Source: CAYMUL01 sp964393605
GTDB lineage: Bacteria; Bacteroidota; Ignavibacteria; Ignavibacteriales; Ignavibacteriaceae
Direction of reading: 5' to 3'
Assembly: GCA_964393605.1 (NCBI GenBank)
Contig: CAYMUL010000034.1
Coordinates: 1-35,065 of the forward strand
DNA: 35,065 bases
Shown: piece after piece, positions 24,004 through 34,000 of the stretch
Layout: the number at the start of each line of letters is the position of its first letter
Numbering within the stretch: the stretch's first letter is position 1
Made by a program: the position numbers and the translations under genes
Notes under the pieces: model-generated
Databases searched by the model: none
What the model was told of the DNA's origin: nothing
What the model saw: the letters and a program-made list of their open reading frames with translations, nothing else

Positions 24004-24909
24004 TTGTCGATACTGAATAGTCTCATCGTAAGTGTGGCAGAAAAAATGCCAAAATCTGTTGTGAAGAAATTTGCAAATAGATACATCGCCGGAGTAACCT
24101 TGAATGAAGCGGTTGCTCTCGTTCAATCTTTTTACGTGAATGGAATCGTTGCAACACTCGATGTTTTGGGTGAAGCAATCTCCAATAAAGAACAAGCATT
24201 AAAAGCAAAAGCCGAATGTTTGAAAGTTTTTGATGCAATAGAAAAATATAAACTTAACTCGAATCTTTCTATCAAACCAACGCAGTTCGGTTTATTACTC
24301 GATGAAGAATTTTGTTTTACACAAGTAAAAGAACTCGTTGCGCGTGCCGCACAATTGAATAATTTTGTCCGGCTTGATATGGAAGATTCCGACACAACCG
24401 ACCGAATCATAAATCTTTACAAAAAACTTTATGCAATCTTTCCGGAGAATGTCGGCATTGTGCTTCAAGCATATTTGAAGCGAACTTTGAATGACACAAT
24501 TAATTTGAATTTGCTCAAGACAGATTACCGCTTGTGCAAAGGAATTTATATCGAACCCGCCGAAATTGCTTTTAAGGATAAAGAAGAAATAAGAAAAAAT
24601 TATTTGTGCGTACTTGAAAAAATGTTTGATGACAATTGCTATGTCGGAATTGCAACTCATGATGAATATCTTGTCAACGAGGCATATAAACTCATTGCAA
24701 AGAAAAATCTTTCTAAAGATAAATATGAATTTCAAATGTTGCTGGGAGTGAACGAGTGGTTGCGCGACAGAATAAAAAATGACGGACACAAAATCAGAAT
24801 TTATATTCCGTTCGGTGAAGAATGGTATCTTTATTCGATGCGAAGATTGAAGGAGAATCCGCAAGTTGCGCGGCATGTATTTAATAATCTTTTCAGTTTT
24901 CTCAAATGA
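24004..24909 (+). CDS. Proline dehydrogenase (monofunctional)
   Basis: FAD-dependent oxidation of proline to pyrroline-5-carboxylate. 301 residues, the size of stand-alone PRODH rather than PutA. Family motifs in order: R-L-D-M-E-D (near 118-123), L-Q-A-Y-L-K-R-T, C-K-G-I-Y, G-I-A-T-H-D, F-Q-M-L-L-G, and the proline-binding Y-S-M-R-R-L-K-E-N-P near the end (R280, R281). TTG start with a weak ggaa site. No pyrroline-5-carboxylate dehydrogenase is adjacent. It overlaps tsaD by 4 bp (atga). Confidence 0.93.
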   Translation: MSILNSLIVSVAEKMPKSVVKKFANRYIAGVTLNEAVALVQSFYVNGIVATLDVLGEAISNKEQALKAKAECLKVFDAIEKYKLNSNLSIKPTQFGLLLDEEFCFTQVKELVARAAQLNNFVRLDMEDSDTTDRIINLYKKLYAIFPENVGIVLQAYLKRTLNDTINLNLLKTDYRLCKGIYIEPAEIAFKDKEEIRKNYLCVLEKMFDDNCYVGIATHDEYLVNEAYKLIAKKNLSKDKYEFQMLLGVNEWLRDRIKNDGHKIRIYIPFGEEWYLYSMRRLKENPQVARHVFNNLFSFLK

Positions 24910-25919
24910 ATGTTTTAGGAATTGAATCATCGTGCGATGAAACTTCGGTTGCTGTTTTATGCGGAGATGAATTAAGAGCAAATCTGATTTCTTCACAACA
25001 TTTTCATAAACTTTATGGCGGTGTCGTTCCCGAATTATCAAGCCGCGCTCACATTCAACAAATAATGCCTTTGATGAAAGAAGCATTGGCTCAAAGCAAA
25101 ATGGATTTGAAAGATATCGATTTAATTTGCGCAACTGCCGGTCCCGGTTTAATTGGAGCGATACTTGTCGGCTATACATTCGCACGCGGTTTAGCATTTT
25201 CAACAAAAAAAAATTTCGTTCCCGTCAATCATATTGAAGGACATCTCTTCAGCGGATTTTTAATGAATGAAAAACCACGCTTTCCAATTTTGGTTTTATG
25301 TGTCTCGGGCGGACATACAATGCTTGTTCTCGTAAATAATTTTTTGGAATTTAAAATTATCGGACAAACAATTGATGATGCCGCCGGAGAGGCATTTGAC
25401 AAGGTTGCGAAGCTGATCGGACTTGGTTATCCCGGCGGTCCTAAAATTCAAGAAGCGGCGGAAAGAGTGAGTTATACATCAATAGAATTTCCGGTTGCGC
25501 AACTCGATCAGAGATATTGTTTTTCTTTCAGCGGAGTGAAGACTTCGGTTTTGCGTTTCGTTCAAAAAAATTTTGACTCCGCCGATAGATTAACTGACGA
25601 TAATATTTCTGAGATTGCTTTTGCGTTTCAAAAATCTGTAATAAAAGCATTGTTAAAAAAGTGCGAACTCGCATTACAAGAATTTGAGATTAATTCGATT
25701 TCGTTAGTCGGAGGAGTAGCGGCGAATAATAATTTGCGTAATGACTTTCTTGCGCTCGGCTTAAAATATAAAAAGCAAGTCGTCATTCCCGACAACCAAT
25801 TCTGCGGAGATAATGCGGCGATGATTGCTTTCAGAGGAAAGAGTTTGTTCGAAAATGGAGAACGCTTTGCTCTTACCGAAGAAGCATTTGCTTCTTTTTA
25901 TTCGAAGTATTCAAATTAA
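24906..25919 (+). CDS. tsaD: tRNA N6-adenosine threonylcarbamoyltransferase
   Basis: Transfers the threonylcarbamoyl group to A37 of ANN-decoding tRNAs, with TsaB and TsaE (not in this window). 337 residues, ASKHA fold. It begins N-V-L-G-I-E-S-S-C-D-E-T-S, and has the metal-binding H109-x-x-x-H113 in N-H-I-E-G-H, V-S-G-G-H-T, the G-Y-P-G-G-P loop and the C-terminal N-x-x-F-x-x-D-N-A-A-M-I block. Start by ATGA overlap with the proline dehydrogenase stop. Confidence 0.97.
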   Translation: MNVLGIESSCDETSVAVLCGDELRANLISSQHFHKLYGGVVPELSSRAHIQQIMPLMKEALAQSKMDLKDIDLICATAGPGLIGAILVGYTFARGLAFSTKKNFVPVNHIEGHLFSGFLMNEKPRFPILVLCVSGGHTMLVLVNNFLEFKIIGQTIDDAAGEAFDKVAKLIGLGYPGGPKIQEAAERVSYTSIEFPVAQLDQRYCFSFSGVKTSVLRFVQKNFDSADRLTDDNISEIAFAFQKSVIKALLKKCELALQEFEINSISLVGGVAANNNLRNDFLALGLKYKKQVVIPDNQFCGDNAAMIAFRGKSLFENGERFALTEEAFASFYSKYSN

Positions 25920-25958
25920 TAATTTTATCCAAACGATGAACATCTTTATTTTTGGTTG

Positions 25959-27353
25959 ATGGATAATATAATTCGAAAAATTGAGAACGAACTTTCAAAG
26001 CTTTCAGTGATTGAAAGAGAAGAAATCTTAAATCGGTTGAGAAATGAAGTTGACGAAGTTGACAAAAAGATAGTTGAACATCTAAGCAAAAGAACCTTCT
26101 ATTCCGTATTGATAGGAAGAGTGAAGCGTTCGTTGAATCAACCGACCTACTCTCCGAAACGCGAAAAGGAAATCAATGCAAGAATAAAAAAATATTTATC
26201 CGAACCATTAGGCGAAGAGAGTTTGAAAAGAATTTATGAAAGGATATTGGACGAATCACGCGCAATTCAAAAAGAGGAAGCGATTAAAGGCAACATATAC
26301 AAAACGCTGATGAATCAAGGGAACGCAATAAAAAATCTTATGACAAAACGACAACTGATCGTCGTTTTTTCTTTCTTTCTGATTGTGCTGTTCGTTTTGT
26401 CTTACACTTTTTTTTCATCAAATAATTATGAAGATGGAGCGGTAGAAAAGAAATTTATTGTGCGCGAAGGTTGGTCTCTTTCACAAATTGCGGATAAATT
26501 ATTTGAAGAGAGAATCATACCATCAAAAACAAATTTTAAGATTGCGGCGTTCGTCTATGGCGCGGAAGGGAAACTCAGAGCCGCACGTTATCGCATTCCG
26601 GACGGATTAAGCTATCTCGATTTGATCGATCTATTTATTGATGGGAATGGAGATCAACTTCGCGCTGTAAATTTGTACAACGGAATTTCTTTTAATGGAA
26701 TGGTTAATCGACTTACAGAGCAGAATATTTGCAATCCGGATTCACTAAAAAATATTTTAAGCAGTTCGGAAATTTCAAAATCTCTCGTTGAAAAGAATTC
26801 TTTGCTCGGTTATTTGCTGCCGGGTGAATATAATTTTTATGAAAGTAGTGATGCTTTTGAAATCATCGATTCACTCTTTAAGAACATGAATGAATTTTTT
26901 GTTGATACGCTTGAATCTCGAATGAAACAAATGAAACTGAATCGACACCAAATATTAACTATGGCGTCAATCATAGAGGGGGAAACAAATTTAATTTCCG
27001 AAATGAAAACAATTTCGGGAGTTTATTATAATCGGTTGAAGATAGGAATGAAATTGCAAGCAGATCCGACGGTTCAATTTATTCAACCGAATGGTTGGAA
27101 GCGATTGAAAGGTAACGATTTAAAAATTGATTCCCCTTACAACACTTATCTTTATTATGGACTCCCGCCGGGACCAATTAACAACCCCGGCAGAGATGCA
27201 ATTATTGCGGCACTCTATCCCGAACAACATAAATATTTATTTTTTGTTGTGAAGCGAGACGGCGGACATATCTTTTCTAAAACTTTTTCAGAACATAAAA
27301 AACATGCGCGAGAATATCACAGATGGTTGAACCGAAAAGAAAAAAAATCATAG
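25959..27353 (+). CDS. mltG: Chorismate mutase (AroQ) fused to endolytic transglycosylase MltG
   Basis: A 464-residue fusion. Residues about 24-108 match AroQ-type chorismate mutase, and the active-site set aligns with the E. coli enzyme: R28, R45, K56, R68, E69, S100, Q104 (E. coli R11, R28, K39, R51, E52, S84, Q88); only the D48 equivalent is changed, to Ser65. A single membrane helix follows (about 133-152). Then comes a periplasmic MltG/YceG part: a LysM-like piece starting near 165, and the catalytic domain with A-S-I-I-E-G-E-T, where E340 is the expected catalytic Glu, and Q-A-D-P-T-V-Q. MltG cuts nascent peptidoglycan and ends glycan chains. Predicted topology places the mutase in the cytoplasm. 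The ATG at 25959 follows a TTG. The frame is continuous, so this is not two genes. Conversion of chorismate to prephenate is inferred from residues. Confidence 0.92.
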   Translation: MDNIIRKIENELSKLSVIEREEILNRLRNEVDEVDKKIVEHLSKRTFYSVLIGRVKRSLNQPTYSPKREKEINARIKKYLSEPLGEESLKRIYERILDESRAIQKEEAIKGNIYKTLMNQGNAIKNLMTKRQLIVVFSFFLIVLFVLSYTFFSSNNYEDGAVEKKFIVREGWSLSQIADKLFEERIIPSKTNFKIAAFVYGAEGKLRAARYRIPDGLSYLDLIDLFIDGNGDQLRAVNLYNGISFNGMVNRLTEQNICNPDSLKNILSSSEISKSLVEKNSLLGYLLPGEYNFYESSDAFEIIDSLFKNMNEFFVDTLESRMKQMKLNRHQILTMASIIEGETNLISEMKTISGVYYNRLKIGMKLQADPTVQFIQPNGWKRLKGNDLKIDSPYNTYLYYGLPPGPINNPGRDAIIAALYPEQHKYLFFVVKRDGGHIFSKTFSEHKKHAREYHRWLNRKEKKS

Positions 27354-29017
27354 CAATAATATTTTTGTTATTCCTCGCCGGATGCGCAAACCAATTGCCT
27401 CCGGGCGGCGGAATGGTCGATGATATTCCACCGAAGATTATCGAAGTTTATCCTAAAGATGGAACAATAAATTATGATGAAGATTTTTTCGAACTGACCT
27501 TCGATGAATATGTTGACAAACGATCTTTCAAAGATGCGATCTTCATTTCTCCTGCAATCGAAGGTGAACTTGAAATTTCCTGGAGTGGAAAAACCGTTAC
27601 AGTTTTTTTTCCCGCGGAACTAAAGCAAAACAGAACTTACACAATCAATATCGGTACGGATGTTGTTGATTACAATAATAGAAACAGAATGGCAGAAAAT
27701 TTTTCTTTTGCATTTTCAACCGGGACTAATATTGATAACGGTGTCATTCGCGGGAAAATATTTACGGACAAGCCATCCGGCATTATGCTGTTCGCTTATC
27801 TTTTAGAGAACAATGCTGACATTATTGATATTACTGCTCGAAAACCGGATTACGTTTCTCAAGCAGGGGAGAAGGGAGTTTATAATTTTTCAGGGTTAAC
27901 ACTCGGCAAGTACCGCATATTTGCCGTTAAGGATGAATTCAGAGATCTCGTTATTGATTTAGATCAGGATCAGATTGGAATTCCTTTTACAGATATACTT
28001 TTGAATGCTAAAGATACTCTCTTTTCTAATTTAGATTTTAAACTCTCTAAAATTGATACAACTCCACCACGTTTAAATTCAGCAGTGATGACAGACAGAA
28101 ATCATATCCTTCTTACTTTTTCGGAAGAAGTAAAATCAGAATTACTCTTGACGAATAATTTTTTAATTGTCGATTCAACTACAAAGCAAACCATCCTTCC
28201 GATATTCGCATTCAAAGGTCGAACAAAAGAAAAAGAATATGTGCTTTCAACGAATGAAAAACTAAATTCTGAAAACGAGTTGTTTATACATGCAACAAAT
28301 ATTTTTGATTTGAATGGAAATGTAAATCTGTTTGATTACATCAGGTTGACCGCATCGGATAAATCGGATACTTCAGCACCAACTTTATACCGCACGATTC
28401 CTGGATATAATTCCCAAAAAGTAGATTATGAAAAAGCCGGAATAAAAATTTTCTTCGACGATAGTTTCGAGATGAAGGGAATTGAAAAGAAAATTGTTTT
28501 TATCGATACGCTGAAAAAGGAATATCATTTTGAAATTCAAAAACTCGATGATGCATCGTTTCAAATTATTCCAAAACAAAAATTAAAAGCGTTAACTCCT
28601 TATCAGGTCAAAATTGATTTTGGATTCATCAAAGATGCGGCAGGAAATTATCGTGATTCAATTTATGTTTATCAGTTCACAACCAAAAGTGAATTGGACT
28701 ACACAGGAATTTCCGGTTCAGTAACGAATGTTGATTTGTCTTCGCATCCCGTTATTGTGCTTGAAAACGTTGATGATGAACAAAAATATTATCAACAAAA
28801 TCTTGGTTTAAACGGCGAGTTTTCTTTTAGTAAAATTGATCCCGGCAAATTTCGGCTGTATTGTTTTCTGGATAAAAATAAGAATGAAAAACATGATTTA
28901 GGATTTCCTTCCCCGCTAGTACTCTCCGAAGAATTTCACTATCACAATCGCACAATAGATATTCCACCCCGTTGGGAAGTAACAGACGTAATATTCAATT
29001 TTATTTCGGGAGAGTAA
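27323..29017 (+). CDS. Ig-like domain (Big_5) lipoprotein
   Basis: 564 residues. Lipoprotein signal: basic start, hydrophobic stretch about 9-18, lipobox L-A-G-C with Cys21. The mature protein opens with a bacterial Ig-like domain of the Big_5 type (about 30-135: P-P-K-I-I-E-V-Y-P, then F-D-E-Y-V and F-S-T-G). A second similar domain starts near 240 (T-P-P-R-L-N-S-A, then F-S-E-E-V) and a third near 345-455 (S-A-P-T-L-Y-R-T-I-P, ending Y-Q-F-T-T-K). It is a common, functionally unassigned surface or outer-membrane lipoprotein in Bacteroidota relatives. It overlaps the mltG end by 31 bp, so it is likely co-translated; an envelope role fits. Confidence 0.88.
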   Translation: MVEPKRKKIIAIIFLLFLAGCANQLPPGGGMVDDIPPKIIEVYPKDGTINYDEDFFELTFDEYVDKRSFKDAIFISPAIEGELEISWSGKTVTVFFPAELKQNRTYTINIGTDVVDYNNRNRMAENFSFAFSTGTNIDNGVIRGKIFTDKPSGIMLFAYLLENNADIIDITARKPDYVSQAGEKGVYNFSGLTLGKYRIFAVKDEFRDLVIDLDQDQIGIPFTDILLNAKDTLFSNLDFKLSKIDTTPPRLNSAVMTDRNHILLTFSEEVKSELLLTNNFLIVDSTTKQTILPIFAFKGRTKEKEYVLSTNEKLNSENELFIHATNIFDLNGNVNLFDYIRLTASDKSDTSAPTLYRTIPGYNSQKVDYEKAGIKIFFDDSFEMKGIEKKIVFIDTLKKEYHFEIQKLDDASFQIIPKQKLKALTPYQVKIDFGFIKDAAGNYRDSIYVYQFTTKSELDYTGISGSVTNVDLSSHPVIVLENVDDEQKYYQQNLGLNGEFSFSKIDPGKFRLYCFLDKNKNEKHDLGFPSPLVLSEEFHYHNRTIDIPPRWEVTDVIFNFISGE

Positions 29018-29517
29018 TAAGTCGAGATAAAGTTATGCAACTTTGCATTAACATTGCAATTTTACATAAGTTAGAGAATGAGGATTTATTATCATCCGAT
29101 CATGGTCAGAAAGGGTTAAAACAACTATTTGTAAAATGTTCTACTTTGGGTTTGGCGCAAGAAATAAAGGAATAAGAGAATAGTAAATTGTATCATCCCT
29201 ACGGGATTTTTTTTATCACAGGACATTTTGTTACCAATATATTTTCCCTAACGGGAATAATAATTTTATTATTGACATCCCTAAAGCTTTCGGGGATGAA
29301 ATACTTTTTTTTGTTTTGGAATGCTCTCATTACGAAATTAAGAACAACAACTAGTGAACGTTTAACTTTAGTTCTGGCTTTTCCAGGATAAATTTTATAA
29401 TATCGAAAATATGTTGTGCGGTTATTTCTCTCGATCATATTCTTTTTATTTTGCGCGTGAAAAAAAATAAGTTTGGAGTGAATAATTTTTAAGGATAGAA
29501 ATAAACAAACAAAAGGA
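29018..29517. other. Gene-poor stretch with three related small palindromes
   Basis: No convincing gene in 500 bp. Three hairpins of one style occur within about 105 bp: atccc/gggat (29195-29207, followed by a T run, so a possible terminator for the lipoprotein operon), ttccc/gggaa (29244-29257), and catccc/gggatg (29276-29298) with the palindrome aaagcttt inside. They look like a degenerate dispersed repeat. Short open frames here (29035-29175 and 29188-29391) have no support beyond being open. Confidence 0.6.
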
Positions 29518-30351
29518 TTGCTTGCCGTCGTAGCCGCCGCAATTTTATGGAGTAGCGGCGGGCTATTAATAAAACTTGTGAACTTGAATGCATTTCAAAT
29601 TTCTTCGGCGCGTTCATTTTTTGCGGCAATATTTTTTCTTTTCTTTTTCAAAAAGAAAGCACTTTATTTTAACAAACCGGTCTTCGTAAATGCGTTAATT
29701 TACTGCGCGATATTAATTCTCTTTGTTCTCGCAACGAAAACGACTACAGCCGCGAACGCTATATTTCTTCAGTACACAGCGCCGATTTATGTTTTTATCT
29801 TCGAACCCCTTTTACTAAAAACAAGATTCGAAAGAATTAATCTCATCACAATTCTCATTTGCTTTTTGGGGATGAGTTTATTTTTTATGGGAGAAATTTC
29901 GCCGGGACATTTTGCGGGAAATATTTACGCTTTGCTTTCGGGAATTTCTTTCGCGGCATTTTTACTCGGAATGAGAAAGATAAATCCTGAATATCAATTC
30001 GCATCAATTTTTTACGGCAACGTTTGTGTCTTTCTCACGTCTGGATTTTCGTATTTTTCCTATCCTCAAATTAGCGGTAATGATTTATTGATGCTTTTAC
30101 TTTTGGGAATTTTCCAGATAGGATTGGCTTACGCATTTTTTAGTTACGGAATTAAAATTATTTCGGCGATAGAAGTTTCAATCATTTCAATGATAGAGCC
30201 GATCTTAAATCCTGTATGGGTTTTAATCGGTTATGGCGAACGCCCTTCAACTTATGCAATCATTGGAGGAATTGTAGTGGTTTGCGGTTTATTGTTTCGA
30301 ACTTTGCTTGTTGATTTCTTTTTCAAGAAACATATAAGGAAGAGAGAATAA
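29518..30351 (+). CDS. EamA/DMT-family transporter
   Basis: Inner-membrane permease of the drug/metabolite transporter superfamily. 277 residues from the TTG at 29518, with about ten hydrophobic helices in two EamA repeats; the first starts A-A-I-L-W-S-S-G-G and the second near 140 (A-L-L-S-G-I-S-F-A-A). The second repeat contains the family's S-x-x-E-P-x-x sequence as S-M-I-E-P-I-L-N-P. The TTG has no spaced ribosome site. The frame is open upstream to an ATT at 29485 that sits 6 nt after GGAG, which would add K-D-R-N-K-Q-T-K-G, typical for these proteins; a one-base change in the T run at 29486-29490 would instead restore a GTG start at 29478. Substrate unknown. Convergent with pdxH, 1 bp apart. 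Confidence 0.9.
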   Translation: MLAVVAAAILWSSGGLLIKLVNLNAFQISSARSFFAAIFFLFFFKKKALYFNKPVFVNALIYCAILILFVLATKTTTAANAIFLQYTAPIYVFIFEPLLLKTRFERINLITILICFLGMSLFFMGEISPGHFAGNIYALLSGISFAAFLLGMRKINPEYQFASIFYGNVCVFLTSGFSYFSYPQISGNDLLMLLLLGIFQIGLAYAFFSYGIKIISAIEVSIISMIEPILNPVWVLIGYGERPSTYAIIGGIVVVCGLLFRTLLVDFFFKKHIRKRE

Positions 30352-30352
30352 T

Positions 30353-31000
30353 TTAAGGTGCTAATCTGCAAATTGACCATTGATCGATTTTTTTTGTGTA
30401 AAGAATTCTATCATGCAGCCGATCAGGTCTTCCTTGCCAAAATTCGATAGAGTGTGGTACAATTACATATCCTCCCCAATTTTTTGGAAGGGGAACTTTG
30501 CCTCGTTCAAATTCTAAAGATAATTTTTTAAATCTCGCTTCAAGAAAATCTCTACCGGGAATAACTTCACTTTGCGGCGAACACCAAGCACCGATTTGGC
30601 TTTCGTGAGGACGACTTTGAAAATACTCAAGCGATTTGTCATAAGAAATTTTGCTTGCGACTCCTTCAATTCTTATCTGACGTTCGAGTTCAGCCCAGAA
30701 AAAAAGTAATGCAACATTCATGTTTTGAAAAATATCTTTTCCTTTTCTGCTCTCATAATTTGAGAAGAATACAAAACCATTTTCATCAAAAGATTTCAGC
30801 AACACAACGCGCGCGGAAGGAAAGCCCGCTTCATTGGAAGTAGCTAAAATCATAGCGTTCGGCTCGGTTATTTGACTCGCAATAGCTTCTTCAAACCAAA
30901 TTGTGAACTGCTTGATTGGGGATGAATTAACAGAGTTTTCGTTCAATTCGTTTAACGAATAATTTTTTCTTAAATTTGAAAGTGTGTTTGGATCAATCAT
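30353..31000 (-). CDS. pdxH: Pyridoxamine/pyridoxine 5'-phosphate oxidase
   Basis: FMN-dependent last step of pyridoxal phosphate synthesis and salvage. 215 residues, normal length. Motifs: R-V-V-L-L-K (FMN site, near 64-69), F-F-S-N-Y-E-S-R-K-G, Q-I-R-I-E-G, S-R-P-H-E-S-Q-I-G-A-W, and the C-terminal substrate region W-Q-G-R-P-D-R-L-H-D-R with the final W-x-x-x-R-L-A-P. Divergent from the oxoglutarate dehydrogenase gene across a 67-bp AT-rich gap that must hold both promoters. Confidence 0.97.
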   Translation of the reverse strand: MIDPNTLSNLRKNYSLNELNENSVNSSPIKQFTIWFEEAIASQITEPNAMILATSNEAGFPSARVVLLKSFDENGFVFFSNYESRKGKDIFQNMNVALLFFWAELERQIRIEGVASKISYDKSLEYFQSRPHESQIGAWCSPQSEVIPGRDFLEARFKKLSLEFERGKVPLPKNWGGYVIVPHSIEFWQGRPDRLHDRILYTKKIDQWSICRLAP

Positions 31001-31067
31001 TATTACATAATTTTTATTTTCAATATAACTAACCGCTATTCCATTTTAAAGAATTTGATTTTACAAT

Positions 31068-34000
31068 ATGAAAGCCGCAGATATACCAAAAGAACATAAA
31101 GAAGAATTAGAAAAATTTGGAGCCAATACCTGGTTTCTCGATTATCTTTCTTCCGAATATTCATCCAAACCGGAACAACTACCGGAAACATGGAAAGAAT
31201 TTTTAGGAACAGACAAACTTAAAAGTAATGGAGATAATTCCGCGAAGTTTAGAAAAGTGGAGTTGCCCCCACCATTTCCGGAGGATGAAACGAAAATTAT
31301 TGCCGGAAGTTCTGCCCGAATTTTAGAGAACATGGAAAATAGTTTGTCAATTCCGGTTGCAACTTCGCAAAGATCAATTCCGGTTAAATTGCTTGAAGAA
31401 AATCGACAACTGATAAACGGTTATCTAAAGAAAAAAAATGCAGGGAAAATTTCCTTCACACACATAATCGGTTGGGCGATAATAAAATCTTTACAAAAAA
31501 TTCCGGCAATGAATAATGCCTTCTCTGAAGTGGATGGAAGACCTCTGCTCGTAAAAAGAAAGCACATCAATCTTGGTTTGGCAATAGATGTAGAACGGAA
31601 AGATGGTTCACACTCTTTACTTGTTCCAAATATCAGATCATGCGAAAGTTTAACTTTTGCAGAATATTTTGAAAAATATGAATCGCTTGTAGAACGTAGC
31701 CGCACCGGAAAAATTGACCCATCGGAATTTATGGGAACAACAATCACACTCACAAATCCAGGCACAATAGGAACGGTTGCTTCAATGCCGCGTTTGATGT
31801 TGGGGCAGGGCGCAATTATTGCAACCGGCGCAATTCAATATCCCGCAGAATATCAGGCTATGTCTCCGCAAACAATTTCAAATCTTGGTATCAGTAAAAT
31901 ATTAAATATCACAAGCACTTACGATCACCGCATTATTCAAGGGGCGGAGTCGGGTTTGTTCTTAAAAGAGATGCACCAACTTTTGCTCGGCGAAGGGAAA
32001 TTTTATGATGAAATATTTCAATCGTTAAAAATTCCTCTCAAACCAATTTATTGGGAAACTGATATTCTGCCGCAAGGACAGCAGAGAATTGGTAATGTTG
32101 AAGAGATTGTCAAACAAGCGCGGGTAATTCAACTTATAAATATTTATCGCGTACGCGGGCATCTTGTTGCCGAGATTGATCCACTTGGGACGAATAAAAT
32201 TTATCATGAAGAACTCGATATTAATTTTCACAAACTAACTCTGTGGGATTTGGATCGTACATTTGTTACCGGTGGATTCGGTGGAATTCAAACCGCGACA
32301 CTTCGCGAAATACTCGGAATTCTTCAACGCACTTATTGCGAAAAGATTGGTGTTGAATACATGCACATTCAAAATCATGAAGAGAAAACATGGCTTCAGA
32401 ATATGATGGAGCCGGTTGAGAACAAACCGAAGTTCGATGCAAAGATCAAAAAAAGAATTTTGAAAAAACTTGTTGAAGCCGAAGGGCTTGAACATTTCAT
32501 CCACAATAAATTTATCGGACACAAAAGATTTTCGCTCGAAGGATCCGAGACAACGATTGCCGTGCTGGATTATTTGCTCGGCGAAGCATCAATTGATGCG
32601 GTTGATGAAATTGTGCTCGGCATGGCTCATCGCGGAAGATTGAATGTACTCACAAACATCGTCGGCAAAAATTATGAAGCCCTCTTTTCCGAATTTGAAG
32701 ATATACTCGATCCAACTTCATTTGCAGGTAGTGGAGATGTTAAATATCATCTCGGTGCAACCGGTACTTATTCAACTGTTCATGAAACTTTGATCGGTGT
32801 TTCGATTGCTTCGAATCCAAGTCATCTCGAATGGGTGAATCCTGTTGTCGAAGGAATTGTTCGCGCAAAGCAAACAAGAATTGGAGATAACGAAAGAAGA
32901 AGAATCATTCCGGTGTTGATTCATGGCGATGCCGCTTTCGCTGGGCAGGGAGTAGTTGCTGAAACAATAAATCTCTCACAACTAAAAGGATATGCAACCG
33001 GCGGAACGGTTCACTTCATTATAAATAATCAAATCGGTTTTACAACAACTCCCGAGGATTCCCGCTCGACAGTTTATGCCACAGATGTTGCAAAGATGGT
33101 TCAAGCACCAATTTTTCACGTTAATGGAGATGACCCTGAAGCCGCGTTATGGGTTGTTAAACTTGCGTTTCTTTACAGGCAAAAATTCAAAAAAGATGTT
33201 GTAATTGATTTACTCGGTTACCGCCGGCACGGTCATAATGAAGGAGACGAACCCGGTTTTACACAGCCTCTTCTTTACGAAAAGATTAAATCGCATCCTT
33301 CAGTTCTTGAAATTTATGCGAAGAAATTAATTAAAGATAAACTTCTTTCTCAAGATGAAGTTGAAAAAATTAAGAATCAATTTTCGCAACAGCTCGATGA
33401 AATGCTTGAGAGAGTAAAAAAGAAAAAGTTTGAATTTAAAATTGATCTTCCGCTCGCGGTTTCTAAAGAGAAGATTAAAGGAATTAAGCACACGCATAAA
33501 ACTGAAATTGATGAAATACTTTTTGATGAACTCGTAATGCGTTCAACCGCTTTTCCTGATAATGTAGAAGTGCATCCTAAAGTAATCAAACTTTTAGAAG
33601 GACGAAGAAAAGCATTGAACGGCACTCCGGAAATCGATTGGGCGTTTGGTGAAACTCTTGCGTTTGGCTCATTACTTTATGATAAAGTTCCGATTCGATT
33701 AAGCGGGCAGGATAGTGTGCGCGGAACTTTTTCCCAGCGCCATCTTTCAATTACAGACCTAAAAACCGGGGATGAGTACTTTCCTCTAAATCATATGTTC
33801 GCAGAGCAGGGGAGAATTGAAGCACTCGATAGCTCACTTTCCGAAGCCGGAGTAATTGGGTTTGAATATGGTTTTAGTACGGCAGATCCGCTCACATTAG
33901 TTTTATGGGAAGCGCAATTTGGAGATTTCGCCAACAGCGGTCAGGTGATAATTGATAATTTTGTAGTTGCATCATTTGAGAAGTGGTCTGCTCCTAACAA

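Noticed and set aside
29035..29175. 46-aa frame just after the lipoprotein
   Set aside because: It is open and not absurd in composition, but has no ribosome site or recognisable similarity; too weak to list as a gene.
29188..29391. 67-aa frame in the gap after the lipoprotein
   Set aside because: It runs across small palindromes, has no ribosome site, and its residues follow the repeat sequence.
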